Below, in pieces: positions 16,955 to 25,898 of a stretch of DNA of 64,000 nucleotides. The notes under the pieces were generated by a model, which searched no databases, had not been told where the DNA came from, and saw nothing but the letters and a program-made list of their open reading frames with translations. The stretch lies in NCBI GenBank assembly GCA_963787185.1, contig CAWBCC010000013.1, positions 372,001-436,000 of the forward strand. Direction: 5' to 3'. The DNA comes from JAJXZP01 sp963787185. GTDB taxonomy: Bacteria > Spirochaetota > Spirochaetia > Treponematales > Rectinemataceae. How positions within the stretch are numbered: the first letter of the stretch is position 1; the number at the start of each line of letters is the position of its first letter. The translations under genes were made by a program, and so were the position numbers.

Positions 16955-17961
16955 ACGGCGCCGATCCCGCCCAGGCACGCTTCGCCCTGGTCCGCGAAAT
17001 GCTCGAGGCTCCGGAGACGGTCCGCCGCCTCGATCTGCGGCGCATACGCTCCATCGCGGAAGGCCTTCGCGGCGATTCCTTCCTCCTTTCGGGAGAGGGC
17101 TCCTCGCGCATCTTTCCGGCCAAGAAGGTGATCGCCGACTCCCTGCGCCATCGCTACCGCGACCGCCTCTTCACCGAAGGCTCGACCCAGGCCCTCGAAT
17201 ACGACCTGCGAGATACCTGCGTCTTCATCGCTTCCAATTCGGGGAGGACCAAGGAGGGGGTGCGGCTCCTGCGGCATCTTCGCCCCGCGGGCTGCGCCGG
17301 CCTCATAGGCGTGGTGGCCAATTCCGGCACGCCCCTCGCCGAAGAGCCCGACGCGTCCTACCTCCTTTCCTGCGGCGCCGAGAAGGCCGTGGCCGCGACC
17401 AAGAGCGTGCTCGAGCAGGCCCTGTTCTACGACATCCTCTTCCGATCGCGCGGCGGGCTGGATCTGCCCGATCTCGGCAGGCTCGCCGACCTCATGGAGG
17501 AGGCCCTGGGGGCCCCGGTGGACGGCGAGATCGTCGGAGCCCTGACCGCCGCGCCCACTATATGCTGGGCCGGGCGCAACGACGGCGTGGCCGAGGAGCT
17601 CAGGCTCAAGACCAACGAGATAGCCCGGAAGAAATCCGACTTCCTGGAGGGGACCTACGCCGCGCACGGCATCGAGGAAGTTCTCCGTGCCTCGGACGCG
17701 GTGATCCTCGTGGATCCCTTTCCCGAGGAGGAGGCCAAGTTCGAGGAGGTGCTCGTGAAGGGGGTCGGCTGCCGGGTCGCCGCCATCGCCCATCGCGAGA
17801 CGCGCTTCCCCTCGCTGAGGGTCCCCTCCTACGGCGATTTCTCGCCCTATATCCAGCTCTGCGCGGGCTGGAATATGCTGGTGGCGGCGGGGATGGCCCT
17901 GGGCGTCGACCTGGACCGCCCCCTGCGGGCGAGGAAGATAGGCAACGAGTTCGCCGGATGA
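16951..17961 (+). CDS. SIS-domain sugar-phosphate isomerase/deaminase (AgaS/GlmS-like)
   Basis: 336 residues made of two SIS domains. Phosphosugar-binding signatures are SGEGSSRIF (about 47-55), ASNSGRTKEG (about 93-102) and EKAVAATKSVLEQ. The C-terminal domain has ELRLKTNEIARKKSDFLEGT, close to the isomerase half of GlmS and to AgaS-type deaminases. There is no glutaminase domain. It starts at GTG 16951, overlapping the PFK stop by 4 nt, with GGGGGAGG upstream. The likely reaction is deamination or isomerisation of an amino-sugar phosphate to a ketose phosphate for the adjacent PFK homologue; the substrate cannot be read from sequence. Confidence 0.82.
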   Translation: MNGADPAQARFALVREMLEAPETVRRLDLRRIRSIAEGLRGDSFLLSGEGSSRIFPAKKVIADSLRHRYRDRLFTEGSTQALEYDLRDTCVFIASNSGRTKEGVRLLRHLRPAGCAGLIGVVANSGTPLAEEPDASYLLSCGAEKAVAATKSVLEQALFYDILFRSRGGLDLPDLGRLADLMEEALGAPVDGEIVGALTAAPTICWAGRNDGVAEELRLKTNEIARKKSDFLEGTYAAHGIEEVLRASDAVILVDPFPEEEAKFEEVLVKGVGCRVAAIAHRETRFPSLRVPSYGDFSPYIQLCAGWNMLVAAGMALGVDLDRPLRARKIGNEFAG

Positions 17962-17979
17962 GGGGGGAGGGCGGCATCC

Positions 17980-18927
17980 ATGTTTCGGATAACGCGCACG
18001 AAGATAGGCTCCTTCGCCGCGTACCACCTGTCCTCCGGGCGGGGCGACGAGCTGCTCGTCCTCCATCTGGGCGGCACGGTCCGCGAGCTGGTGCTGGCTC
18101 CGGAGGCGGGCGGGAAGGCGCTGAGTCTCCTCGCCCGTTGCGAGCCCGCCGTGATCGCCGAGGACCCGCTGTTCAGGGGCCGCCTGCTCTTTCCCTTCAA
18201 CGACCGCATTCCCGGCGGGCGCTACCGTTTCGCGGGCGAGGAGCACCGACTCAGGATCAACTCGAGCGAGGACGGATCGGCGATCCACGGCTTTCTGTAC
18301 CGGCGCGTCATGGAATGCGTGCTCGAGGATGCGGGCGAGAGCGGCGCCCGGCTCGTCCTCCGCGACCGCCTCCGGCCGGGCGATGAGCCGGGCTATCCCT
18401 TCGCTCTCTCGCTGCGCGTAGAGTACGAACTGGGCCGGGGCCGATGCGCGATCTCCTTCATTGTCCGCAACGAGGGCAAGGGGCCCGCTCCCTTCGCCCT
18501 CGGCTGGCATCCCTACTTCAGCCTCGGAGGCAGGCCCGCGGACTGGATGCTCGAGCACGGCGGCGAGCTCTACGTACCGGTGGACGAGGCCCTCATGCCC
18601 AGGGGCGGCTTCGCCGAGATCGCGGGCAGCCCCTTCGATTTTCGTTCCGGCAGGGCGATAGGGGAGGGTCCCCTCGACGTCGCTCTGGGCGCTCCCCCGG
18701 AGGGAAGCATGAGGCTTTCGCGTCCCAGCGGCGCCGCTCTCGAAATCCATGCCGATCCCTTTCTCTTCCCCTTCACCCAGCTCTACCTGCCGCCGGATCG
18801 CGATTCGATCGCCCTCGAGCCCATAAGCTCTCCCACCGACGCTTTCAACCGCCCCGAGCTCGGGCTCCAGGTCCTCGCTCCGGACGAGGAGCGGCGCGGT
18901 CGCATAACGCTCCGGAGGGAGCGCTAG
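17980..18927 (+). CDS. aldose 1-epimerase (mutarotase) family protein
   Basis: 315 residues of the galactose-mutarotase fold. Family motifs: LFPFNDRIPGGRYRF (about 68-82), the IHGFLY catalytic-His segment (about 105), GWHPYFSLGG (about 170) with the second catalytic His, and a late Glu-containing segment (DSIALEPISSP) corresponding to the catalytic Glu. It interconverts anomers of the imported sugar before phosphorylation. The start lies 18 nt after the SIS gene with GGGGGGAGGG as SD. It is part of the sugar operon. Confidence 0.85.
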   Translation: MFRITRTKIGSFAAYHLSSGRGDELLVLHLGGTVRELVLAPEAGGKALSLLARCEPAVIAEDPLFRGRLLFPFNDRIPGGRYRFAGEEHRLRINSSEDGSAIHGFLYRRVMECVLEDAGESGARLVLRDRLRPGDEPGYPFALSLRVEYELGRGRCAISFIVRNEGKGPAPFALGWHPYFSLGGRPADWMLEHGGELYVPVDEALMPRGGFAEIAGSPFDFRSGRAIGEGPLDVALGAPPEGSMRLSRPSGAALEIHADPFLFPFTQLYLPPDRDSIALEPISSPTDAFNRPELGLQVLAPDEERRGRITLRRER

Positions 18928-18931
18928 GCCC

Positions 18932-19546
18932 GTGTTCGATTGCGTGATCCCCGCGGCGGGGGCCTCCTCGAGGATGGGCGCCTTCAAGCCCCTTCTCCCC
19001 TTCGGAGACGGCACGATCGCCGGCGCCACCGTGGCCTCGGCCCGCGCGGCGGGCTGCCGCGTCATCCTCGTCGTGGGCTATCGCGGGACCGAGCTCGCCG
19101 AGCGTTTCGGCTCCGAAGCCGGCGTCCTCGTCGTCGAGAACCCAGTCTGGGAGAGGGGCATGCTCGGTTCCCTGCAGGCCGGCCTTCGGAGCGTCCGGGG
19201 ACCCTGCTTCTTCACCATTCCGGCGGACATGCCTTTCGTGGGTTCCGCGGTCTACACCCTCCTCGCCCGGACACGCGAAGCGGAGCTTGGCCCTGAATCG
19301 AACTCGCAGGCGGAAGCCGAAGAGACGGCGGCCTATTTCGCCTCGCACGAAGGGAGGGCGGGGCATCCCGTCCTCATCCCCACCGCCTGGAGAGAGGAAT
19401 TGCTCCTCCTCTCTCCCTCGGGAAGGATGCGCGACTATATCGAGAGGCGGCGCATGGTCCTCGTCGAGGCCGGCTCCGACTCGGTCTTCGCAGATCTGGA
19501 CAGGCCGGAAGAGTATCGGAACGCCGATAGGCTCGCCGAAAGCTGA
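18932..19546 (+). CDS. MobA/MocA-like nucleotidyltransferase
   Basis: 204 residues of the NTP-transferase fold. The nucleotide-binding loop is PAAGASSRMGAFKPLLPFGD (about 6-25), a metal-binding Asp lies in FFTIPADMPFV (about 92), and GRAGHPVLIP fits the MocA/MobA C-terminal motif. Homologues transfer CMP or GMP to molybdopterin. Here it is the last gene of a sugar operon, 4 nt after the mutarotase and with a GTG start preceded by GGAGGGAG. It may therefore activate a sugar or polyol, or act in cofactor synthesis. No molybdoenzyme is in the window. Family assignment is firm, role unknown. Confidence 0.75.
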   Translation: MFDCVIPAAGASSRMGAFKPLLPFGDGTIAGATVASARAAGCRVILVVGYRGTELAERFGSEAGVLVVENPVWERGMLGSLQAGLRSVRGPCFFTIPADMPFVGSAVYTLLARTREAELGPESNSQAEAEETAAYFASHEGRAGHPVLIPTAWREELLLLSPSGRMRDYIERRRMVLVEAGSDSVFADLDRPEEYRNADRLAES

Positions 19547-19548
19547 GT

Positions 19549-20520
19549 TTACTGTCGTGAACGATCGTTGAAATAGCCGCTTTCAGGCGACGGCTCCCTT
19601 TTGCGATCCTGCGTTCTCGGAATCGATTTTCGTCCCTCCGCCCAGGCCGAGGGGGACTGGCCCGTTTTTTTCCGGAATAACCGGGAGAAGTAATACTGGT
19701 CCTCGAACCCCAGACGATAAGCCGCCTCTTTGACGGAAGTGTCTTCCGATGCAAGTATCTCCTTGGCCCGGTTGATCTTCAGATGGATGAAGTACCGATA
19801 GGGCGTCATGCCCGTATACCATTTGAAGACCTCGTAGAATCGGGCCTTTCCCACGCCGAGTCGATCCCCGATGCCGTCTATGTCGACCGTGCCGTGGATA
19901 TTTTCATACATGAGAAACTTTGCGCGCTCCACGAGCCGCTCGGCATCGCCCTGTGCTTCGGACTTTCTCTCCAAGCCATGTATTTCCGCGATCAGAAGGA
20001 GGATGAGGGCGCCGGTACGGAGCTGATAGAAGGGTTCCTGTGCCTTGACCGCACGGAAAATATCGGAAAAGATCGCAAGGATCGAAGGCTCGAGTCCTAT
20101 CCTGTACAAGGGATGTTCGGGCCGGTGGAATCCGGAAGAGATCAATCTGTCGGCGGCCGCCCCCTTGAATCCGACCCAATACTCTTCCCATCCCGTTTCG
20201 GGATCGGGATGGTAGGCGTGTCGCACTCCGGGGAATAGGGCTATGACCGTTCCTTCGCCCACTTCCGAGACGTAGCCTCCGGATTCGTAGGTGCCTCTCC
20301 CCCGGGCCACGAAGACGAGTTGATAATCGCTCAGCACTCGGCCGGTGGCGACGGGCTGGTAAGCGCTGGGGTGCCCTTCGATGCAGGGAGGGTAGGGGCT
20401 TCCCGGCGGAACATCGGCCTGCCCGATGTCGGTGCAGAAGATTCCTCGCGCCTCGTCGTCGTCGCTCCACGTCAGGTACGATGAGAAAACTGCGGTGGCC
20501 ATAGCCGTTGTATTATCCAT
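19549..20520 (-). CDS. AraC-family transcriptional regulator (rhamnose locus)
   Basis: 323 residues. The N-terminal cupin-like sugar-sensing domain includes YQLVFVARGRGTYESGG and ALFPGVRHAYHPDPETGWEE; the C-terminal double HTH includes DRLGVGKARFYEVFKWYTGM and EAAYRLGFEDQYYFSRLFRK. ATG 20518-20520 is preceded in frame by GTG; neither has a strong SD. It is divergent from rhaA, and a 16-bp element also found before the second sugar locus lies 12 bp upstream of this start. Its tail converges on the nucleotidyltransferase gene with no terminator between them. Likely an activator of rhaA and the downstream rhamnose operon. Confidence 0.85.
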   Translation of the reverse strand: MDNTTAMATAVFSSYLTWSDDDEARGIFCTDIGQADVPPGSPYPPCIEGHPSAYQPVATGRVLSDYQLVFVARGRGTYESGGYVSEVGEGTVIALFPGVRHAYHPDPETGWEEYWVGFKGAAADRLISSGFHRPEHPLYRIGLEPSILAIFSDIFRAVKAQEPFYQLRTGALILLLIAEIHGLERKSEAQGDAERLVERAKFLMYENIHGTVDIDGIGDRLGVGKARFYEVFKWYTGMTPYRYFIHLKINRAKEILASEDTSVKEAAYRLGFEDQYYFSRLFRKKTGQSPSAWAEGRKSIPRTQDRKREPSPESGYFNDRSRQ

Positions 20521-20531
20521 CACGGCGAGTG

Positions 20532-20547
20532 GAATTGTCCATTCACG
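20532..20547. promoter_or_regulatory. candidate AraC operator, shared 16-bp element
   Basis: GAATTGTCCATTCACG occurs here between the divergent araC-type gene and rhaA, and again exactly, in reverse orientation, at 46135-46150 between the second isomerase and aldolase genes. It contains a dyad GAAT-TGTCC-ATTC. A 16-bp identity in two divergent sugar promoters is unlikely by chance in 64 kb. It is the best candidate binding site for one of the two AraC regulators. Confidence 0.6.
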
Positions 20548-20625
20548 AAGTTCGGGTATGGATCGATACTGGCCCCGTCCATGGGATATGGAAAGAATCG
20601 CGGTTCAGGCAGGTCGGGGTAAAAT

Positions 20626-21903
20626 ATGAAGGCGCATACGGACGAAGAATCGATCGAAAAGGCCTACGCTCTTGCGAAGCGCAGATACGCCGAGCTCGGC
20701 GTCGATGCGGACTCGGTCATGGACGAAACGGCCAAGGTCCCCGTTTCGATCCATTGCTGGCAGGGCGACGATGTGACGGGCTTCGAGGGTAAAGGCGGGC
20801 TCTCCGACGGGGGCATCATGGCCACCGGCAATTATCCGGGTCGGGCGCGCAACGGCGAAGAGCTGCGCGGCGACGCCGACTTCGTCTTCTCGCTGATTCC
20901 CGGGGCAAAGCGCTTCAATCTGCACACCATCTACGCCGAAACCGGCGGCAAGGCGGTGCCGCGCGATGAGCTGGAGGCCGAACACTTCGCCTCATGGATC
21001 GCCTGGGCCAAATCCAGGCGCATCGGCCTCGACTTCAACCCTACGTTCTTTTCACACCCGATGGCCTCCTCCGGTTACACGCTTGCCTCTCCGGACAAAA
21101 AGGTGCGCGATTTCTGGATCAGGCACGGCAAGATATCCCGGCGCATCGCGAGCGCCTTCGGTCGGGAGCTCGGATCGCCTTCGGTCAACGATGTCTGGAT
21201 TCCGGACGGCAGCAAGGACAGCCCCGCGGACCGCGAAGGCCCCAGGCAGAGACTCTCGGAAGCGCTCGACGAGGTATTCTCCGAAAATCTGCCCGCCGAA
21301 ACAATCTTAGACGCGGTGGAACCCAAGCTCTTCGGCATCGGCAGCGAGGCCTATGTCGTCGGTTCGCACGAGTTTTACATGGGGTATGCCATCACCAGGA
21401 AGAAGCGGCTCTGCCTCGACTTGGGCCATTTCCATCCGACCGAGAATGTCGCGGACAAGATATCGGCCCTGCTGCTCTATCTCCCGGGAATACTTCTCCA
21501 TATAAGCCGCGGCCTCCGCTGGGACTCCGACCACGTGGCCATCTTCTCCGATGACGTTCGGGATGTCTGCCGGGAGATCGTTCGTCGGAACGCCTTCGGA
21601 AGGCTGTCTTTTGCGCTCGACTATTTCGACGCGAGCATCAACCGCATAGCCGCATGGGCGATCGGCGCGCGAAGCTTCCAGAAGGCTCTGCTCGAGGCGG
21701 GGCTGGAACCGGTGTCTCTGATCGTAGACGCCGAAAGGGCGGGCAGAAACCACGAGAGGCTCGCTCTGATGGAGGAGGCCAAAAGCCTGCCCTTCGCGGC
21801 CGTATGGGACAAGTACTGCCTCGATCAGAAAGCGCCGGTCGGGACCGATTGGCTTTCCAAACTCCAGGACTACGAGCGAACGACGCTTGCCCGACGGAGT
21901 TAG
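20626..21903 (+). CDS. rhaA: L-rhamnose isomerase
   Basis: 425 residues, full length for RhaA, converting L-rhamnose to L-rhamnulose in the cytoplasm. Recognisable blocks: VPVSIHCWQGDDVTGFE near residue 38, GLDFNPTFFSHP (about 127), VNDVWIPDGSKDSPADR with metal ligands, YVVGSHEFYMGYA, LDLGHFHPTENVADKISA and RGLRWDSDHVAIFSDD. The Mn-binding Glu, Asp and His positions appear intact. Divergent from the AraC gene; the ABC importer operon follows about 200 nt later with its own promoter. A second RhaA paralogue is at 36591-37865. Confidence 0.95.
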   Translation: MKAHTDEESIEKAYALAKRRYAELGVDADSVMDETAKVPVSIHCWQGDDVTGFEGKGGLSDGGIMATGNYPGRARNGEELRGDADFVFSLIPGAKRFNLHTIYAETGGKAVPRDELEAEHFASWIAWAKSRRIGLDFNPTFFSHPMASSGYTLASPDKKVRDFWIRHGKISRRIASAFGRELGSPSVNDVWIPDGSKDSPADREGPRQRLSEALDEVFSENLPAETILDAVEPKLFGIGSEAYVVGSHEFYMGYAITRKKRLCLDLGHFHPTENVADKISALLLYLPGILLHISRGLRWDSDHVAIFSDDVRDVCREIVRRNAFGRLSFALDYFDASINRIAAWAIGARSFQKALLEAGLEPVSLIVDAERAGRNHERLALMEEAKSLPFAAVWDKYCLDQKAPVGTDWLSKLQDYERTTLARRS

Positions 21904-22033
21904 GAGAAGCCGGAGGATATCTGAACAGTCTCGGTTATGTGTCGAGACTCGATTCGAAGCGACAGGCGAGAAGCACAAATAATTCATTTTCAATCATTGG
22001 CGAACAATATCAATCAAGAAAAAGCAATTTTGC

Positions 22034-22062
22034 TTGACAGCAGCCGGTTTCGAGGTGAGAAT
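22034..22062 (+). promoter_or_regulatory. sigma-70-like promoter of the rhamnose importer operon
   Basis: TTGACA (22034-22039), 17-bp spacer, GAGAAT (22057-22062), about 50 bp before the binding-protein start. The flank is AT-rich upstream. A short dyad ACGGGA...TCCCGT at about 22075-22091 lies in the 5' leader. Confidence 0.6.
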
Positions 22063-22112
22063 TGCGGCAGAAAACGGGATCCAGTCCCGTATGATGTTCG
22101 GAGGAGGGAGAC

Positions 22113-23240
22113 ATGAAAAAGGCTTTCGGTGTAGTGGTCGCCATACTCATGGTGATGATGACCAGTCCGATTTTCGCGCAGAAGGTCTACAGAGTCGGGA
22201 TAATTCCCAAGTTCATCGCGGAGGATTACTTTATCGCTTGCGAGCGGGGCTTCCGGCAGGCGGAAAAAGATCTCGGGGGTAAGGTCAAGGTCGAATGGAT
22301 CGGCGACACGATGTCCCAGACCTCCGCCGCCAACCAGAAGAACTATATTCAGGGCTTTATCGACAAAAAGTTCGATGCAATCCTTGTGTCTGCTCTCGAT
22401 CCCGAGACCTATGCCGATACCCTTCGCGCCGCGATGGCAAAAGGCATCAAGGTCATCACGTGGGACGCCGACGTCGATCCGACTGCGCGAGACTTTTTCG
22501 TCAACCAAGTCGAAAGTGATCAAATAGCGATCCAGCTACTTAAGGGCTTATCCGGTGACTTGGGTAGCTATACCGCATCTAACCAGGCCACTGTTGCCCT
22601 CGTTTCCACGACTAACGATTCGCCCAACCAGAACGCATGGCTTCAGGCTATCATCAAGGAGTACGACTCCAAGAAGACGACCGCCTACAAGCATATCAAC
22701 CTGATGGAAGATCCAAGCCAGATCGTCTATGCCGGTAACGACCGCGGCACCGCTGACGAGAAAATCAAGACCCTGCTGACTGCCAACAGAAACATCAAAG
22801 GCATTATTGCGCTGTCATCCAACACCGTTCCGGCGGTTTCCGCTGCGCGTGACCAGCTTGGGATCAAGGAGCAGATCAAGATCGTCGGTATCAGCGTTCC
22901 CGAGTCTTCCCGAAAAGATATGGAACAAGGGAAGATGTCGTCACTCGTCCTATGGCAGCCCTTCGACCTTGCCTACCTCACCCTATTTGTGACCTATGAC
23001 GTGCTCAGGGGTAACCCTCCGAGCGGCTCCTTCTATAAATCGCCCCTGAGTGGGACGAATCAGATTACGAGCTTCATGGACGGAAAAACCTTGCTTCTGT
23101 ATCCGAAGGAAGGGCACAAGATCCTCCCGAATAACGTCATAATCCTTGGTGATCCAATGGTGGTGAACCTCAAGAACATCGATCGTTTCCGCGGATATCC
23201 CAAGGCGGACAGCGGAATGGCATATTTCCTGATGAAATAA
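22113..23240 (+). CDS. ABC transporter sugar-binding protein (RbsB/RhaS-like)
   Basis: 375 residues. The signal peptide is KKAFGVVVAILMVMMTSPIF with cleavage near FAQ-KV, no lipobox. The mature domain is the periplasmic-binding-protein type I fold of the ribose/rhamnose class (VGIIPKFIAEDYFIACERGF, NQKNYIQGFIDKKFDAILVS, ITWDADVDP). GGAGGAGGG lies 6 nt before the ATG. As first gene of the importer-rhamnose catabolism operon it should bind rhamnose or a related sugar. It is followed by a perfect stem-loop and the ATPase gene. Confidence 0.88.
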   Translation: MKKAFGVVVAILMVMMTSPIFAQKVYRVGIIPKFIAEDYFIACERGFRQAEKDLGGKVKVEWIGDTMSQTSAANQKNYIQGFIDKKFDAILVSALDPETYADTLRAAMAKGIKVITWDADVDPTARDFFVNQVESDQIAIQLLKGLSGDLGSYTASNQATVALVSTTNDSPNQNAWLQAIIKEYDSKKTTAYKHINLMEDPSQIVYAGNDRGTADEKIKTLLTANRNIKGIIALSSNTVPAVSAARDQLGIKEQIKIVGISVPESSRKDMEQGKMSSLVLWQPFDLAYLTLFVTYDVLRGNPPSGSFYKSPLSGTNQITSFMDGKTLLLYPKEGHKILPNNVIILGDPMVVNLKNIDRFRGYPKADSGMAYFLMK

Positions 23241-23288
23241 TAGCTAGGTTGTTAAGGCCGAATTCGCTTTAGGGCCGATTCAATCGTT

Positions 23289-23343
23289 CACGATCGACAC
23301 AACCCATTAGGACCAATCGCCGGATTTGGTTGTGTCGATCGTG
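23289..23343 (+). promoter_or_regulatory. intercistronic stem-loop after binding-protein gene
   Basis: A perfect 16-bp inverted repeat, CACGATCGACACAACC (23289-23304) and its complement at 23328-23343, with a 23-nt loop and no clear T-run. It sits between the binding-protein gene and the ATPase gene and ends about 14 nt before the ATPase SD. It likely stabilises the upstream message or reduces read-through. Confidence 0.75.
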
Positions 23344-23371
23344 TTTAATTTCAGCCAGGAAGGGTCTCCAA

Positions 23372-24901
23372 ATGGAAAGCGAAAAGGAATCTCCTATCTC
23401 CGAGGTGGTCTTACGCCTTGAAAGCATCAGCAAGAGCTTCCCTGGAGTCCAAGCTCTCTCGGAAATGACTATTGATTTGCGTCGCGCCGAAGTGCACGCC
23501 ATCTGCGGCGAGAATGGCGCCGGCAAGTCCACCCTTATGAAAATAATCACGGGTGTATATAAGCAGGACAGCGGTCAGATAATACTTGGCGGCGAGATAT
23601 TCGATATAAAAAGTCCGAACGATGCCTATGCACGCGGTATCGCGATCATTTTTCAAGAGACCAGTCTTTTCCCCGACATGACCGTCCTGGAAAACGTATT
23701 CATGGGCCACGAACTCAAAAGGCCCCTAGTTGGGAATCTCAAGATTTTCTCGATACTTGACTACCCGGCCATGCGCGCGAGGGCCCAGGAGATATTCGGC
23801 CGTCTCGGTATGATGGTGGACCTAGACGCCCGGGTCGCAAGTCTCGGAGTGGCGACGAAACAAATGGTGGAAATCGCCAAGGCTCTGAGCTTCGATTCGC
23901 GGATTCTTATCCTCGATGAGCCAACCGCGGCTCTCACCAACTATGAAGTCGACACACTTTTCGAGACCATCCGCAAGCTCAAGGCCCATGGTGTTTCGAT
24001 GCTCTATATCAGTCATCGTCTTGACGAGATTTTCCAGATCGCCGACAGGGTAACGGTAATTCGAGACGGCGAACACATACATACCGAAGACGTCTCCAAT
24101 GTCGGCAAGGACGAGCTTGTTACTTGGATGGTCGGCAGGACTCTTCACGACCTCTATCCCAAGGAAGTCGTGGAGATCGGTAATGTGGTGCTCGAAGCTC
24201 GAGGTATCGTCCAGCATCCCTTGTTAAAAGGAATCGATCTACAGCTTCGACGCGGTGAAATATTGGGACTCTCGGGCCTGGCTGGAGCCGGACGCACGGA
24301 GCTGGCTCTCGCACTCTGCGGCTTGTCCCGGCCTGACGCCGGCTCAATAGCTATCGACGGTAAACAATTGCAATTTTCTGGATATCGGCAGGCCATGGAT
24401 AATGGAATTGTATATATATCAGAGGACAGACAAAAGTACGGTTTGATAATACCGATGACGATTTCGGAAAACATCACCCTTCCGCTTCTCAGGAGGCTCT
24501 CCAGAAAGATGGGCATTATCAATTTTACTGAAGAGCGGAGTATAAGCGACGATTACATGGTAAGACTCACGATCAAGGCGAGAGGCGGTGATTTCGTGGT
24601 CAACAACCTGTCCGGCGGCAATCAGCAGAAGGTGTCCGTCGCCAAGGCCCTCGCCACCTCCCCCAGGATACTTATCCTCGATGAGCCGACTCGCGGCGTG
24701 GACGTCGGAGCGAAGAGCGAGATACATAGGATTATTTCCAGCCTGGCGAAGGAAGGCAAGTCGATAATCATGATATCCAGCGACCTCCCAGAGATAATCG
24801 GCATGAGCGACAGAGTGATCGTAATGAAGAACGGCTCCAAAATGGGCGAACTGTCGCGCGCCGAACTGTCGCAAGAGAAGATTCTCCAGCTTGCCCTCTA
24901 G
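23372..24901 (+). CDS. sugar ABC transporter ATPase (RbsA type, tandem domains)
   Basis: 509 residues containing two fused ABC domains. Domain 1 has Walker A GENGAGKST (about 48) and LDEPTAALT. Its signature region is degenerate (VATKQMVEIAKALS replaces LSGGQ), as in RbsA-type proteins. Domain 2 has GLAGAGRTELA at the Walker A position, a full LSGGNQQKVSVAKAL signature and LDEPTRGVDVGAK. ATG 23372 is chosen because AGGAAGGG lies 7 nt upstream; an in-frame GTG at 23330 falls inside the stem-loop. It energises the two permeases that follow. Confidence 0.92.
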   Translation: MESEKESPISEVVLRLESISKSFPGVQALSEMTIDLRRAEVHAICGENGAGKSTLMKIITGVYKQDSGQIILGGEIFDIKSPNDAYARGIAIIFQETSLFPDMTVLENVFMGHELKRPLVGNLKIFSILDYPAMRARAQEIFGRLGMMVDLDARVASLGVATKQMVEIAKALSFDSRILILDEPTAALTNYEVDTLFETIRKLKAHGVSMLYISHRLDEIFQIADRVTVIRDGEHIHTEDVSNVGKDELVTWMVGRTLHDLYPKEVVEIGNVVLEARGIVQHPLLKGIDLQLRRGEILGLSGLAGAGRTELALALCGLSRPDAGSIAIDGKQLQFSGYRQAMDNGIVYISEDRQKYGLIIPMTISENITLPLLRRLSRKMGIINFTEERSISDDYMVRLTIKARGGDFVVNNLSGGNQQKVSVAKALATSPRILILDEPTRGVDVGAKSEIHRIISSLAKEGKSIIMISSDLPEIIGMSDRVIVMKNGSKMGELSRAELSQEKILQLAL

Positions 24902-24912
24902 AGGATACTGAT

Positions 24913-25896
24913 ATGAAGAAGAGAAAGACGATATCACGAGAGTCCACTCTCGGGCTCATAGTTCTTGCTTTCATGGTGTACCTGGGGCTGACCACACATT
25001 TTTCGACAAGAAACGGCCTGTTCAGCATGATGCTCGATGTGAGCCCGACCATGGTGGGTGCCATCGCCATGTCCCTGGTCATTTTCACGGGTAACATCGA
25101 CATATCTGCCGGCACTATCTTGGGTTTTGTCAGTTACACTGCCGGGCAATTGGCCGTTTTCGGTGCACCGATGTGGATTTTCGTCCCTGCTGCTCTTGTG
25201 GTAGGCGTCCTGCTCTCCGGACTCAACGGTTATATCACGGTGAAATTCAAGGTCCCATCCATCGTGGTTACCCTCGCGATGAACATGGTACATCTAGGTT
25301 TCTACGCTACCTTCCTGCACAATTCGGGCTGGCTTGAAAACCTGGGGGACAATTTCACCTGGTTCGGCCGCGGGCAGGTCTTCGGTATTATTCCCTACAT
25401 CTTCATTGTTGCCGTCGCAGTTGCGGCTCTCTTCATATTCATCATGAAATATTCCAAGTTTGGCAAGTCGCTCTTGGCCGTAGGCGGCAACCGACAAGCG
25501 GCGATATATGCCGGAATCAATCCAGATTCGACTGTCATGAAAGTATTTCTTGTCGAGGGATTTCTTCTCGGAGTTGCCGGCCTTTTAAAGGCAGTGACTC
25601 GAAGCGACGTTTTGCCATCATCCTTCCAGGGGCGGGAAATGACCTTTATCACGGCCGCAGTAGTCGGCGGCGTCAACATCATGGGCGGCTCGGGGAAACT
25701 CCTCGGCGCCGTCTTCGGAGCGCTCCTCGTATACTTGCTCAGTACGGCGATGATCTACATGGGCTTCCAGGATTACTTCCAGTACGCACTTCAGGGAGTC
25801 ATCATACTCATTGCCGTTTTCATCACCGTGACCGACTTCTCGGTCTTCCGAAAAAGGCGCGCAAGTTTCCTTGCGCAGCGCAGCAGGAACCGATAG
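24913..25896 (+). CDS. sugar ABC permease (RbsC type)
   Basis: 327 residues with 8-10 hydrophobic helices of the BPD_transp_2 family. The NIDISAGTILGFVSYTAG segment and the late FITAAVVGGVNIMGGSGKLL loop are diagnostic. ATG is 11 nt after the ATPase stop with a weak GAGGATA SD. It is the first half of a heterodimeric permease with the next gene. Confidence 0.9.
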   Translation: MKKRKTISRESTLGLIVLAFMVYLGLTTHFSTRNGLFSMMLDVSPTMVGAIAMSLVIFTGNIDISAGTILGFVSYTAGQLAVFGAPMWIFVPAALVVGVLLSGLNGYITVKFKVPSIVVTLAMNMVHLGFYATFLHNSGWLENLGDNFTWFGRGQVFGIIPYIFIVAVAVAALFIFIMKYSKFGKSLLAVGGNRQAAIYAGINPDSTVMKVFLVEGFLLGVAGLLKAVTRSDVLPSSFQGREMTFITAAVVGGVNIMGGSGKLLGAVFGALLVYLLSTAMIYMGFQDYFQYALQGVIILIAVFITVTDFSVFRKRRASFLAQRSRNR

Positions 25897-25898
25897 CC

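Noticed and set aside
16870..19065. Long minus-strand open frame of over 700 codons
   Set aside because: It lies opposite three clear plus-strand genes; long antisense frames are expected in high-GC DNA with this codon bias.
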